This document shows, piece after piece, positions 23,709-36,200 of a DNA stretch of 64,000 nucleotides. The notes under the pieces were generated by a model. That model was not told where the DNA came from. It saw nothing but the letters and a program-made list of their open reading frames with translations, and searched no databases. The position numbers were made by a program, and so were the translations under genes. Position 1 is the first letter of the stretch. Every line of letters begins with the position of its first letter. Source of the stretch: Paratinospora sagittata (lineage: Eukaryota > Streptophyta > Magnoliopsida > Ranunculales > Menispermaceae); the NCBI GenBank assembly GCA_035771175.1, contig CM069590.1, forward strand, positions 58,101,683 to 58,165,682. Direction: 5' to 3'.

Positions 23709-26700
23709 CTAAAGAAGAAAAATTAAATAACATATAACGTTCACGAGAAAGCATCGATAATAAATGTGAAGTATTAAATGAACCATGACCTAATATATGA
23801 AAAAAATATATATAAAAGAAAAGACGGTAAATATTTAATAATCTGTGCTACTCTAAACAGGAGAAATATAGATAAAAAATTCCGATAAATGGATATTATA
23901 TTAAAAAAGTAATGATTATTATTTCAGTAAAAACAACAAAAATTGAACCAGTGCCAATCAAGTGAACTACACACCTGGTTTGCCTGACAACTCCAAGGTA
24001 GGCCGAACAAGAAGAAAACCAAAATAAATCCCTTTTGTTTTGAATTCACAGTACCAATTCTATCTACCAAACAACTATTACCATCTAAAACCTAAAAAAT
24101 CTGTTGCAAATACTCAATTAAGCCTTTTCCCAACTATATGAGGTCGGCTTGTTGCAAAAATACTATAAACTCAAATTAGGTTCAGACTGCAAATGACCTC
24201 AAAATTACAAAAATCAACATTAGTCACTAATTACCAAGCATAAACCTATGAGCAACAAACTCTACATACTACAAATCCCAGATTTGAAAAAAAGAATAGC
24301 GCCTCATTAGGATGAATACCTATGATGCATGATATCTAAGTTTCACAAGGCTAAAAAAAAAATACCAGAAAAGATACAAGAAGAAATATAGCAACAACAG
24401 ATTTTGGCAGAAGTTACCTGATTAAGGTCTAAATGGCTTGTTTGAGAATTTGGGAGACTAGAATTACCAACAGTTACATCCTGAAAATTTACAAGAATTG
24501 CATGATTAAATAACAAGGTAATAATTGTAACAGTTACACTAAAATTGAAACATAGCACGATTCTTACCGCATGCCCACCTGATTAAGGTCAAAAATATTT
24601 GGTTCAGACGTTTGGATGCAAGAAAGGCTGGCAAATGGTTCCTAAAAAATGATGTAATGCCATTTTAAGTAATGCTTATCCTGGTTAACACTTAAAATAT
24701 GAAAAAAAAAAGATTACTTAAAATAACTTACCCCAAAACTGGGAGAGTCTGAAGAGTGATATTGGCCATTCAGATCACCAGATGGCGCAGGGGTAGGGCA
24801 CGCATATGCATACATATTTGAGCACATGTTCCTACCATAAGCAGATGTTTTTGAGTCACTTGCAATGAAATATCAATTTCATAGGAGTATATGAATCATT
24901 TTAGAAATAAAAATATAAATATGAAGCAGAGAAAAGTCCAAGAGAAGGTACATGATAAGAATATCTGAGCTTTACTTACAATAATCTACTATGACTTTGA
25001 GGTTCTTGACCACGTACTCCAACATGGCAAGGATCAATTGGTTCTGAGGCAGAATCAATTAAAAATTGGTAAGCTAACAAAAAACACAGTCCACATAAAT
25101 AAAAATGAATGTGAATAGTTATAGTGAACTAACACAACATGGTGTTAATACACGCATGTATTTGTCTTTCAACACATACCGGCTCCCATTCTCCTTGAAA
25201 GTGAAGTTATCACATTGTTGCCTGATTCAGGTCCAGATCTGGTTTTCTTATTCCTTTGACTCTCCCCCAATAACGGTGTCATTCTTTTGGGTGGCTTTCC
25301 TCTTGCTCTAAGCTGTGGTGGATTGCATACTGCCACCTGGCTTGCTGAGGATAATGTCTGATTTTCTTCATTTACAAGGCATTTTGAGTTGCCACCATTC
25401 TTGATAACCTCAACTGGAGGATGTGAACTTCTGATGCCCTCAATATGAGTGACACTCGTGTCTTCCTCACCAGCCTTTTCTAATTCTCTTATTTTCATTT
25501 CAATATTGGCCTTTGCTATTTGATAACCCTTCAAAGAGATTGCACCCTTAGCAGAAAGATTAAGTGCTAGGTGGCAAAGATCATTGTAACGGAAAGCCAA
25601 GGAATTCTGATATTCAGCTTGTATTTCTTCATTTCGTTTGTCTAAAACAACTCCAAATTTCGCTCTTTTGGTCCATCTCTTTTTCAAGTAAGCCTCTGGG
25701 ATTAGTATAACATTTGTTGCTGTCAATACTTTCAAGGTATGCCTACACGGAATACCCATGAACTCAAAATGTTGACAACTACAGGTGATGTGAATATCAT
25801 TATCACAAGAGTTGAGATTAACAAGGAAATTCCTGTTCTGTCCCCACCTTGAAACCACAAATGTTCGATTAATCTCTAATGATTCTGTCTCTACAGCAAT
25901 GTAGTTAAAACTGTCACAAAACTCCTTATGGAACTCTTTAAACATAGATCTAGTATAAATGTCAGCAGCTTGTCTTTCCATTGGAAGGTCTGACTTCAAA
26001 ATATGCGTCGTCTGATGGGATTTAATGTCTTCATAAGTTTCCATTTCTCGACTGTTAAGTAGAGCCTTTTCATAGTGGATAAGAAACTCATTGACAGGAA
26101 GTGACCTGCTCAAGTATCCATGAAAGAAAGAGTGTATACTTTCACTCCGTTGAGTTGTTATCATGTCTGCATGGAAAATATGCTTTAAGTAAACTGGAAC
26201 CCATTTATTTCGCTTTCTATATATATTATCAAGCCATTCATTATCTTGGAGTTCATATTTGTCAAGTAACAACGACCACCTTGACTCAAAATCATCCGAT
26301 GACTGGGGCTCATAAATGCACGTATTGAAGTCTGCACTAAAATTTTCTTGATTACTGTACAGATGACTCAAATTCTTTGCTGTATTCTGGAAAATATGGG
26401 ACAAAGATAAACAGTGGTGTGTTCCCGGTAACAAATGCTCGATTGCTCTTGCCATTTCATCATCTTGATCAGTAATGATTGTAAGTGGATGGTTCCCCTG
26501 CATTGCTTTCAACAATGTTTCTAGCAGCCAAGTAAATGACTCTTCAGTTTCATTCAGAATTATTGCATTACCAAGCAATAGTGTCTGTAGGTGTTGATTC
26601 ACACCAAAAATTGGAGTAAATGGCCTTCCATATATGCTAGTCCCATAATTTGTCTCAAAATAAACCACATCTCCAAAGTAACGAAAATCGATTCTGGACC

Positions 26701-28054
26701 TTGCATCGGCCCAAAAACAATTCAGCATCTGATCCTCTTCATCAACCTGTACAGCATAAAAGAAGGATGGATTCTCAGTTTGCATCTGCCTAAAATAATT
26801 GAAGAGAACCTGTGCATCACCTTTTTCAAGCTTCTTCCTCTTTTTTTTGTGTATGCGATTCCTTAAACGTTGTTCAATGATTCCAGCTCTCTCATTGCTA
26901 CCGGTATCCCTTGTTAAGGGCATAACTTTTTTTGGTCTAGTACCCGTATCAGTCACTTTATCAACTTGATGATTCTGATTCTGAGTGATTTGTTTATGAG
27001 ACTTTAGGAGATGCATGTCTCCCAAACGGTCAAATTCATGGTTGTGTTCCTCAATAAATTTTTGAACAACCCATTTGCCATCATTAGTTTTTTTCACCTC
27101 CAACTTTGCATTGCAACCAACTCTTGTGACTGGGAGAATCCGTGGCTTCACGTTGACAACAATACCCCCTTTCACTTGTTTCCTATCATTGCTATCGGTT
27201 TCACTGTTTTTCCGGCGATAACCTTCCTTCGAACAACAAAATCTACGAAAAAGAAGTGAACCATCAATATTAGACTTGCGGGTTTTATCTTTCCGCACAA
27301 TGAAACCCAAAACTCTAGCATATGCATTATAGAAGAGAAATGCCTTATGATGAGATTCAAACTCCATCCCAACAGATGGCTTGACATAGTTTATTTCGCC
27401 AAGTGCACACAATTCATCTGTAGGTGGAAGTTCCCCTACTTCATGAGCATTGACCGGCCCATTAGCAACTTGTCTGCCTCTGTGAGACCTAAGCAAATGA
27501 GTTTCTGCTAGACTAACACATTCATGATTATGCTCCTCCACAAATTTTTGAACAACCCATTTCCCCTCAGTTGTTCTTTTCGCATCTAACTTGGCATTGC
27601 AACCAACTCTCATTTTCTGTAACACTTCTGCCCTTCTTTTCATTTCAATCTTCACCCTACGACTTAGTCTCGGAACAGGCGGAATCCTTGTCTCCATCTT
27701 GGCCGGAAGACTGTCTTTCACTTGCCTCGATCTGTCATTTGGGTCTTCACGACTATTTCGAGGAAAACCCTCCTTTGAACAACAAAACCGACGGAAAAGG
27801 TAGGCGCCATCGACGTTTGATTTACGAGTTTTATCCTTTCTAACACTAAAACCCACAACTGCTGCGTATTCATTGTAGAAGAGAAATGCCTGATGAAGAG
27901 AATCAAACTGCATCCCTACATACGGTTTAGAAGGCGCCATTTCTTTAATTGTATGAGTATCTGGATGTACCGCGTTATTATCTCTACTTTCAAAAACTGC
28001 TTCAAATATCTCATTATCCGTCACTAACGAATCAAACTGGCTCGTACTCTCCAT
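23214..28054 (-). CDS. FAR1-related (FRS) protein with possible C-terminal RNase H domain
   Basis: Proposed exons on the minus strand: 28054-25180, 25043-24980, 24831-24732, 24641-24579, 24480-24418 and 23708-23214; 3,660 nt, 1,219 residues, no frame break. Two FAR1 zinc-binding domains lie at about residues 46-180 and 225-355, each with FRRFCCSKEG. A MULE-type transposase-derived domain is near 455-565 (FETNY, TIITDQDDEM) and a SWIM finger C-x-C...C-x-H near 735-770 (CSCQHFEFMGIPCRH). This is the architecture of FHY3/FAR1-family transcription factors, domesticated from Mutator-like transposases and acting in the nucleus. Two successive 63 nt exons each end DLNQ. The last exon encodes an RNase H-like fold (GWIKLNFGG, EGDSQLVI, HIHREGNSMADKLAS) in which the usual first catalytic Asp is Gly. 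Whether that exon truly belongs to this gene is uncertain; without it the frame would stop at 24343. Start: ATG at 28054; a 5' UTR intron (donor near 28333) is likely. Confidence 0.8.
24102..24164 (-). mobile_element. Minimal RTE LINE tail insertion with TSD
   Basis: A 35 bp piece of LINE tail (24115-24149) is bracketed by TGTTGCAAATACT (24102-24114) and TGTTGCAAAAATACT (24150-24164). The repeats differ only by the length of an A run. It lies in the last intron of the FAR1-family gene model. Confidence 0.65.
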
Positions 28055-28440
28055 ACTGTTCTGTATCAAAACCTACACTAACATCAAAAACAAATTAAAA
28101 GCTAAAAACGATCAACTGGAGATTACATAGAAACAAAATCCATAGCATATAGATGGTAAAAACAACCAATGGAATTTGCGGCTGTAATAGAGATCTTCTA
28201 CTTGCATCAAAAAATTAAACAGCTCAGTTCCAGAATTTTGCACAAGTTGATAGAAGAAATAGAGAGTTTCAAGCAATGAAATTGATTCAAAATTGAAAAA
28301 GAGATTATTAGGGTTCATTTGAAATACTTACTCGAATCACGGATCAGAGAGCTTATTAATGAAAGCTTCTGGATTGCATCAGTGGAGCTTCAATTGAATA
28401 ACGAAGGATCCTGCGATTTTAGGTTCAGAAAAGAAAATTA
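28055..28440 (-). promoter_or_regulatory. 5' UTR of the FAR1-family gene with probable leader intron
   Basis: On the minus strand a GTAAGT donor near 28333 and an ATACAG acceptor at about 28060-28065 bracket a plausible leader intron just before the ATG. Upstream of 28340 the sequence is compatible with a first non-coding exon. Leader introns are common in this family. Transcript evidence is lacking. Confidence 0.45.
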
Positions 28441-30084
28441 ATAATTCAGTTGTTCCAAGGAAGACGAACGAGGACTGTGGAGGCTGATCAAGTGTGCGAA
28501 TTGTGCATCAACAACACAACGAGTTGGAACATGTTTACTGATCGACGGCCGGAAAGTACAAATCTTACTAGTGGAGATGTCGATCAGACTCGCCTTGTGG
28601 GGACAGCGAGGACATGTGGCATTTGTGTGGTAGTTACTGATGGTATAACAGCTGGTATAGCTTAACAGAAGTAAAAGCATCTACTTGAGAATAGTGTATA
28701 TGAAGTGAGTACAGGCCCGTTGGATGGTATCTAAGGTGGAATTTTTACACCTTATGAGTCTTCTACTTTAAGTTTACTTTACATGAAATTTCTCAAATTT
28801 TTACATTTTACTTTATTCTCCCCACATTGACCTGCCTATAACTAACGTTAATATCTTTTTCTTATTAAAAAGTAATAACATTAATTATATCCATAATTTT
28901 ATATTTTTAATTAAAAAACGAAATTTAATTGACAAGTTTTAAAAATAGCATGCAACACACATACACACCTAGTAATCTATATATAATACAAATACTTCAA
29001 ATTTCTTCTTTGAAGTCATTTTTATCAAAGTTCTAAAATTGTTGTCAAAAATTTATCTCATATTTTATTTTAAAATATAAAAATACTGTTAATTTTAAAA
29101 CAATATAAAAATAATTTTACATTTCAGTTAATTTTGCCACGTGCATTTGAGACTTTATTAATTTAATTTTTTTTATCTGTGCTATATACAATATGCAAAT
29201 ATTTGAAGACGTCACTATATGACTATCTTTGTCAGTCCCAAACTTAACCTTCGAGAAAATTTTAAAAGTTGGCTATAGATTAATATAGTAATTTAAGCAA
29301 ACTAACAGATATCCACTTCCCTTTATCTCTCTTAATTTTGATTTTCGGATAGAAAAATAAATTATATTCTTCAACTCATTAAAAATATAAAATATTCTTC
29401 TACTCATAGAAATATGAACATCTGTTATAAAATTGTTATATTTCTATTTTATTTTTTAAATTTTGCAATTATTATTAAATAATAGATTTTCATAGTAGCA
29501 TAGGTGCACTGTGCCACACGTAATTGTAAAATTTTTATTTCTAATTTAAAATTAAAAAAAGTATATGTAAATAATAATATTATTTTTTAGGAAAAAATTC
29601 TAAATGCTAATTAAAAGTAGATCAGTTGGAGAGAATAAAGTAAAATGTAAAAAAAATTAATATAAAATGTTAAAAGTGAGAAACATGTAAAGAAGAGACG
29701 TACTTGATTGAATTGCTATTTGAGCCCTATGACTAATTTTAAAGTAAAATATAATAGTATTTATAGAGTTAATTTTAGAATATTGGAAAAAATAGCCACA
29801 CACATCAGAACTATGACATTTTATTTGAATGGCTTCGTGTTCCTTCAACAACACAGAAGGCACACTCGGGCATCCACAAACTTGAAGAAGACACAGCTGC
29901 CCTATAAAGCTTTGGATAAAAGATGTGTCTCACACATTGTAATCAGAACATTGTCTGGTAATAATGCCTACAAGAATCATGTGGCAATAGAAGATAAGAG
30001 CTTATCCAAAGGCAAACAACGATGGTTAAATTTCATAACCTCCAGGCTCTAGTAAACTGGATTTGCAGAGTAACAATCTAACAA
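28441..30084. other. Intergenic region, very AT-rich
   Basis: It contains the promoter side of the FAR1-family gene and the 3' flank of the PIN1 gene. 28720-29700 is extremely AT-rich with no coding signal. I recognise no mobile element or RNA gene. Confidence 0.4.
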
Positions 30085-32485
30085 TCAACCAGTTCTCATG
30101 ATGATATGCACTCCACTATCGGTATCCACAATATCACTGATCTCACCAACCTTCAGAGCAAATGTTGCTTCCTCAAAAGGCTTTTGCATTTGGCCACGGC
30201 CGAAAGGACCTGCAGAATCATTACAAACAGGCTCAACGCTTAAGCAGATTCATGAGATCCCATGTAATTAGCATCGGGTGTTAATAAATCCAACACAATA
30301 ATTAAAGTTTTTCAAGCTATCCAAGGCTCCACATGTCCCTGTAAAAACATTGAAAATAACCCCATGCAGCACAACATAACATAAGGCATTCCCCCGGTTC
30401 AATAACTCACAACAGCTCTAAGATTATGCTCTATTTGATGTTGGACCTACATTAAGATCCACGGATATGGATATGCTAGCATCCTCACAGGTACTATGTA
30501 TCTCATTCAGCTCAAAGATTTGCCCTCCTTCATTACTAGATTCCACATGAAGACTATGTTGGACAGTTTTACCATAATCTTTTTTTCACCACCAAGATGA
30601 CAGACTCACACAAAAAGCAATCCCCCCATTTTTGGCATTTATAGCCTCCAAGTAACATGAGCTAAAATTGAAGACCTGCAGTTCCTATAGCACTGGTCTT
30701 TGATGAAGTTTTCAGGTTGTAGTGTCATACCAGATTACCAGGCTCAAAAAATTAACAAAGATCCATTTTTTAGGGCAAGTCAAAGAGCCTAATATATGAT
30801 TCAACCATCCAAGGCTGCATCGTCAGGGATAACATACCTCGAGTCCACAAATTCTTTTCCTGACTACATGGTGTTGATTATAAAAGTGTAGATTCAAGTT
30901 AATTCATTACATTCTACACAACAGTAAAGAGTTAAGAATAATGCCTTAATATTGCAGAATTGCGATGCATTGCCTTAAGTGATATTTTATTTTGACACCC
31001 ATCTTAAAAAATTACAGAGAGAGAATGCATACATTTGAAGGAAAGATCAACGGGAAAGGATTAATTGAATATTTTATGGAGATCAACATCTTGCGACACA
31101 AAAGAAGCAGTAGGACATGATAGTGTGGACATCCCACAAGTTACAAGAGCTTATACCACAAATATCAAAAAGTGGACAGCAGCTGCAATAAAGTACAAAA
31201 TGCATCTGGCAATTGAATGTCACAAGCTAGATTTTCTTTTACTGCTGGGGACCCGGGGGGGTCCACAACACATACTGAGGAACATGCAAATTTATCTGAA
31301 AAATCACAATTACATTTTTCCTTCAAGAATTACATTTCTCTTGGATAGACCCACACCAAATATCACAAGAAAAAGGGAAATAATCAATTGACATTAACAA
31401 AAGCCCAATTGACAAATTGAAAGGTATGATGATGTTTACTGAATCAGAGCTGGTTGAAAAAATATGAATTGAAGGAGTGCTTCAGAATTCATATGGAACC
31501 AAACACATTTCGCAAGATGCAATCATGCAAAGAGAGTTGCACACACAGTGACTTGGCGAGAATAGATAGAAAAAGATGAGAAATTGAAGAGGTATAGCAT
31601 GGAAAACTTAAACTAATTGTTAATTTAGTGGTATAAAAGAATACAAACAAGCAGAGAGTAAGAATATGCCTAAGCAAAAGGGAAAAAAAAGCCTCACTAA
31701 GAAGAAGCAAAATCCTCAAACTGCATAAACTTGTGAAAGAAAAGGATAACACAAACTAAAATGGCATTCATGATATGGTGGCAAGGAAAAAGAGGCACTG
31801 CCCAACAAGCACAGTATGGCTCAACAAAACTACATTTGAGGTCCTCCTGCCAAACATCCCTTTAATTTCTGGAACTTGGTATAGCTAATGATTTAGTTTA
31901 CAGGGTACAAAGAATTCAGTACCCAACACAACATAGCTCAACTTAACAGCAATTCAAGAACTGTCCAAACAGCCCGTCAATTCCTCAAACTTAGGTCTTT
32001 TCATTTATCATGTCAAAGACTAGATTTCAAGTAACAGTTGTTAAGATCACCCGTGAACCACAAAAACACAATTACATCAGTGGTGCCACTAACATTCAAG
32101 TTTGAAAAGAAAATTACTACATCATAATATTCAGCCTGCAGAGCATAACAATTATGTCTCAAAATAATTCTTGTTTCAGATGGCAAAACAACCAAAATAA
32201 CTTCCCCATAAGCAATCATTTGAAACAAATAAAAGCGAAAGGAAAAAGAATACCTAAATCGCCACCGCGTTTGGCGGAGCTACAGTCGGAGTAACGAGAA
32301 GCAATGTCATCGAACTTGGATTTCCCAGAGAGAATATCGTCTCTCAGGGCTTTGAGCTGAGACACGGCGCTTTCTCTGGTGGTGTTGGAGATGACGCGAC
32401 CCTCTGGATCCTTCCATGAAGCTTTTCTTCTCGATCCTTGGTGCTTTATCAGGATGTGCGATGCCCTAACTTGTTTCGTAGACAT
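30085..32485 (-). CDS. PIN1: PIN1-type parvulin peptidyl-prolyl cis/trans isomerase
   Basis: Two exons, 32485-32254 and 30209-30085; 357 nt, 118 residues, joined in phase 1. It isomerises phospho-Ser/Thr-Pro bonds in target proteins in nucleus and cytosol. The sequence has the parvulin signatures [17 protein letters not shown], a [11 protein letters not shown] loop, [17 protein letters not shown] and a [11 protein letters not shown] end. As in plant PIN1At there is no N-terminal WW domain. The catalytic Cys within [12 protein letters not shown] and the basic phosphate-binding KHQGSRRK loop are present. The usual terminal KRTA is here MRTG. The intron is about 2.04 kb and holds nothing recognisable. 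It is divergent from the ATP synthase e-like gene. Confidence 0.95.
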
Positions 32486-33221
32486 TTTTTCTCTTCGATT
32501 CTACTTCTATTGATGGCTTGTTCTGTTCGATCTATTATAAGACTATAGAAGGTAGCAGCTCTCACATCACACGAGTCACGATTGCCATTCGTGCGAGGTC
32601 CTCTAAGAAGGCATTTCACCAAAGATGGTATTTTCAACCAGCTTTGATGCAGCTCATAGACTAATCACTTGGCAGGCACGGCCAAAGAGACTTTGGTGGC
32701 ATCCCCACTTTTAATAGTTGAGTATCTCACCTGTGAAGCTTTATCACGGAAAGTAGCAATTCAAGTCTCGGACCACCTACAGTCTTCGGTGGTATTCTAA
32801 AAATTTTCTTAAAAATATATAAATATATATATTGGGTAAAATAGATATTAAAGGTTTTTTCTTTTCTTTTCAATAAGAATTTATGAGGTACCTATTTATT
32901 TAAATATAATACTTTTAGTGTTATATTTCCTCAGCTTCCATCTCGATTCCAAGGCGGGTGAAACGGCACAAATGTAACGATCAATGCTTTGACAAATAAA
33001 CAAACAAAAAATAAAATTATAAAATATTAAGAAAAAGTAATTACCGTTAAAAAAAACATTCATCACTCACTATAATTAATATGGATATTTAAATTTTTGA
33101 TTTAAAAAAAAAAAATCACACAGCTCTCGTTTCTCATTTCACGCGCTGTGCTCACTTTCTCCAGTCCTGCACTTCAGTTCAGTTGTTGCTGCAGTCGTTT
33201 GCTTCTTCTTGGAAAGCTTCC
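32486..33221. promoter_or_regulatory. Shared divergent promoter region (PIN1 / ATP synthase e-like)
   Basis: Only 736 bases separate the two start codons, which point away from each other, so both promoters must share this stretch. It includes short leaders at each side and an AT-rich centre (32790-33110). A weak SINE-like B box (GCAATTCAAGTCTCGG) occurs at 32755-32770. I see no clear TATA box. Confidence 0.5.
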
Positions 33222-36200
33222 ATGGCACCGCCTCCAGGCCCTTACTCCGGCACCAGCACACTTGCCCTCGTACTCTTTACGCGCTTTTTTCTTAATTATC
33301 TTAAAAATCCTTTTCTTGTTTGTTTATAATCGAAGAATTTCTTCGACATTTTTGGTGATTATGCAGGTGGCTAGGGCTTCTGCTTTCACCTTTGGGGTCG
33401 TTTACGGGAGTTTGAAGCTCAAGTATCTCAAGGTATTCCCAATTCCATCTCAAATGTCTTTGTTTGTCTTTTGTATTTTGTTTTTTTTTTTTTCTCTTCG
33501 TGCCTCTTCAGCTGTAACAAAACCTCTCTATTTTGTGTTCTTTACATTGTGTTTTTATTTGTTTGTTTTCGAGGAATTGAGCTGATTTAGTTGTAGATCT
33601 TGATTCGATCTTCTTGAATTGGTTGGTTTCTTCTACTTATTTTGTATATATTTTTTTTCTTTGTTCTCCTTCTTGTTATTTTTGTGGATAGTCTAGGGTT
33701 ATGGAGCGTTACCTTAGCAGCGTCTAAATAGAAGCCTTTGATGTGCAGAGCAGAAAGGTTTAACGAATGCCGTAAGAAACGTTCATTTGATCGTAGTGTC
33801 GCACTGTGATTATTTTGGTATTCTAACAAGCTCTGCGCTCAGCTTTATATTGGTGCATTTTTAGCTATGGACTCGTCTAGTTCCTAGAAAATGCTTAAAT
33901 TGAGCTGTTGTGGATCAACAATCTAATTGATTTTTCACTGGAATCGTAGTGGAGTGACTGGAGCATTCGTGAGATTACTGAGCTCGTTTTTAGGTTTGAG
34001 TTGTTGTTAAGGGTTTATGTTCCCATAATGGTTATTTAAATGTAAAGTTTGAATAGAGCATAGAAGTACATATCATAAAAACCAGTATGGTTGTTTGGCT
34101 GGTTTGTTTGTTTATAAATTTTATTTTTTACTTTCTTGGAAACCTAGCAATCTATATTAGGAACGTGCAAATGACTAAATGAGTGAAGCTTCTTGTTTTC
34201 TTCCATTGTTTTTAAAAGTTGATGTAATTGCACAAAGAAGTTAGGATTCATTTCATATGTTTAATCCCCTTCTCACCCAAGGTTCTCAGATTTCAATGTT
34301 GTATAGTCCATTTAACTTGGGATTTTAGGGTTATTTGCCTAGGAAGGTGGCTGTTGGTAACTTGGCCTTGGGCTCAAAGGGATGGGATGGATGAGGAAAT
34401 GCATCGATTGGGTATTTTAGAAGCTATGGGCCTCTGGTAGGGAGACCTTGTCTTCCCTGATTTCACACATTCTCGTGATTGAAGCTTTCAATCAAAAGAT
34501 TAAAAGAAATGAGTGAGGTTCTAGACTCAACTCAACTAAGCCTTTTCTCAACTATATGGGGAGTGAGGTTCTAGACTGGGTAGTATAATTGGTGAGGTCG
34601 CTTTTGTACTTTGCCAAGGTACATTTCTATTCTCTTGGAGCATAGAGTACTTACAATGTTTCTTTATGATGTTTTGCATTTCTTCTAAAATGTCTAATAT
34701 GCATGCAATGATGCAAGAGCAGAGAGTTTGGAGTTGGAGGTCAATTTTATTTAAAAATTCTGGCTGAAAACTGGTGTATAAAGCAGTCAAGGTTCATAAA
34801 AAGGTCCTGGATCACCTGCTTGGTGGCTGGTTTGAAGTAGTAGATGCTTCTTGAACATGATAGATCGCACTTTCAAGAGTAAATTGATATCCTCACTTTG
34901 CTGGTTCCTATCAACATAGTTGAAAAGAATAGTTGTTTATTCTTTTGTCTAGTTAAGACAAACAGACAACTTCACTACTTTCTGCGCTTTATTTTTGTGT
35001 GGTTGGGGCATACTAATGCATTCAAATGATTGCTTTTATGAGATCTAACAAGGAAATTTATCATTTATCTTAGATCAAAATGTATAATAACACATAAAAG
35101 TCTCGAGATTTGGTATGTTTAGAGGTATTTGGAGAATGGCATGAGGGGTTGAAAATGAATGCAGATTTACACTACAGCATACTTGATTCATAAGTGGATG
35201 ATCAAGAAATGTGTTGTATTGCACAAAGGCTTGCAAATGAGAGATGCACAAATTTCCTCAATATGTTCCTTTTTTTTTGGGGAGTAGGTATGCACTCTAT
35301 TCGTATCTAAAAGAAACAAGTGAACACACATATACTTCATGTTTAGATGGTTTGGACATGTATACCAAACCATGTCCAAACCATGGAAAAAGCTTGGTCA
35401 AGTTGAGAAACTTTGAGGAGAACAAGGAATTTGGCCACTCCTAGGTTTGATCATGGAAGACTTGGAGATGTTAAAGCTTGAATATTTGTTTCCAACCAAA
35501 CACTTCACATGAATGATAAGAACTGTTTGGTGTTGTACCTCTTTCTAAAACTTTTTTTTTTTTTTGGCTTAAATTATTCGTCAACTTGGGGTTGATGTGA
35601 TAGCAAGGAACTCACTTAAGAAGTAAGAGTTCTAAGTTTGAATCCCACACCCAGCAGACTACTCCCCATAAATTTTAGATTATGTGAGGATAGGGAGTTT
35701 CACAAACATCTAAAGGGACTACTGTTATGCTGCTCCAAGAGGCCCATATACCCTTGAATAAAAACTATGAAAGTGGTTGCATCTTTGTTATGGACAAGGT
35801 AAAGTGAATGTGAACCAGAGGTAGTATACGTGAAATAGGATAAACTTTTTGTCTTTCCCCTTTTTGGGAGCAATCATGGGACTTTATTGAAATTTTGGGT
35901 GAGAATTGAGAAGTAACATCTGTGATCATTCTCCTTGGGAGTTTGTATATATGTTGCTAGTCTTTGCAGGAGTATCTTGCCAAAAGGTTATAAAATTTAA
36001 TCTAAATTTTCGAAATTTAGAAATAGATGAGTAACTCTTGCATCTTGAAGTTTGTGACTTCTTTGCTTTGCTGTAGGTTATTAGATTTCTTTTTTCTTTG
36101 TTGCAGCAGTCATTATATTCAAAATACTATCCATTCTCAACTCAATGAAGCCCTTTGTTAAAATTTTATGAAAGGATATTATTTTGTCTATTGGCAGCTG

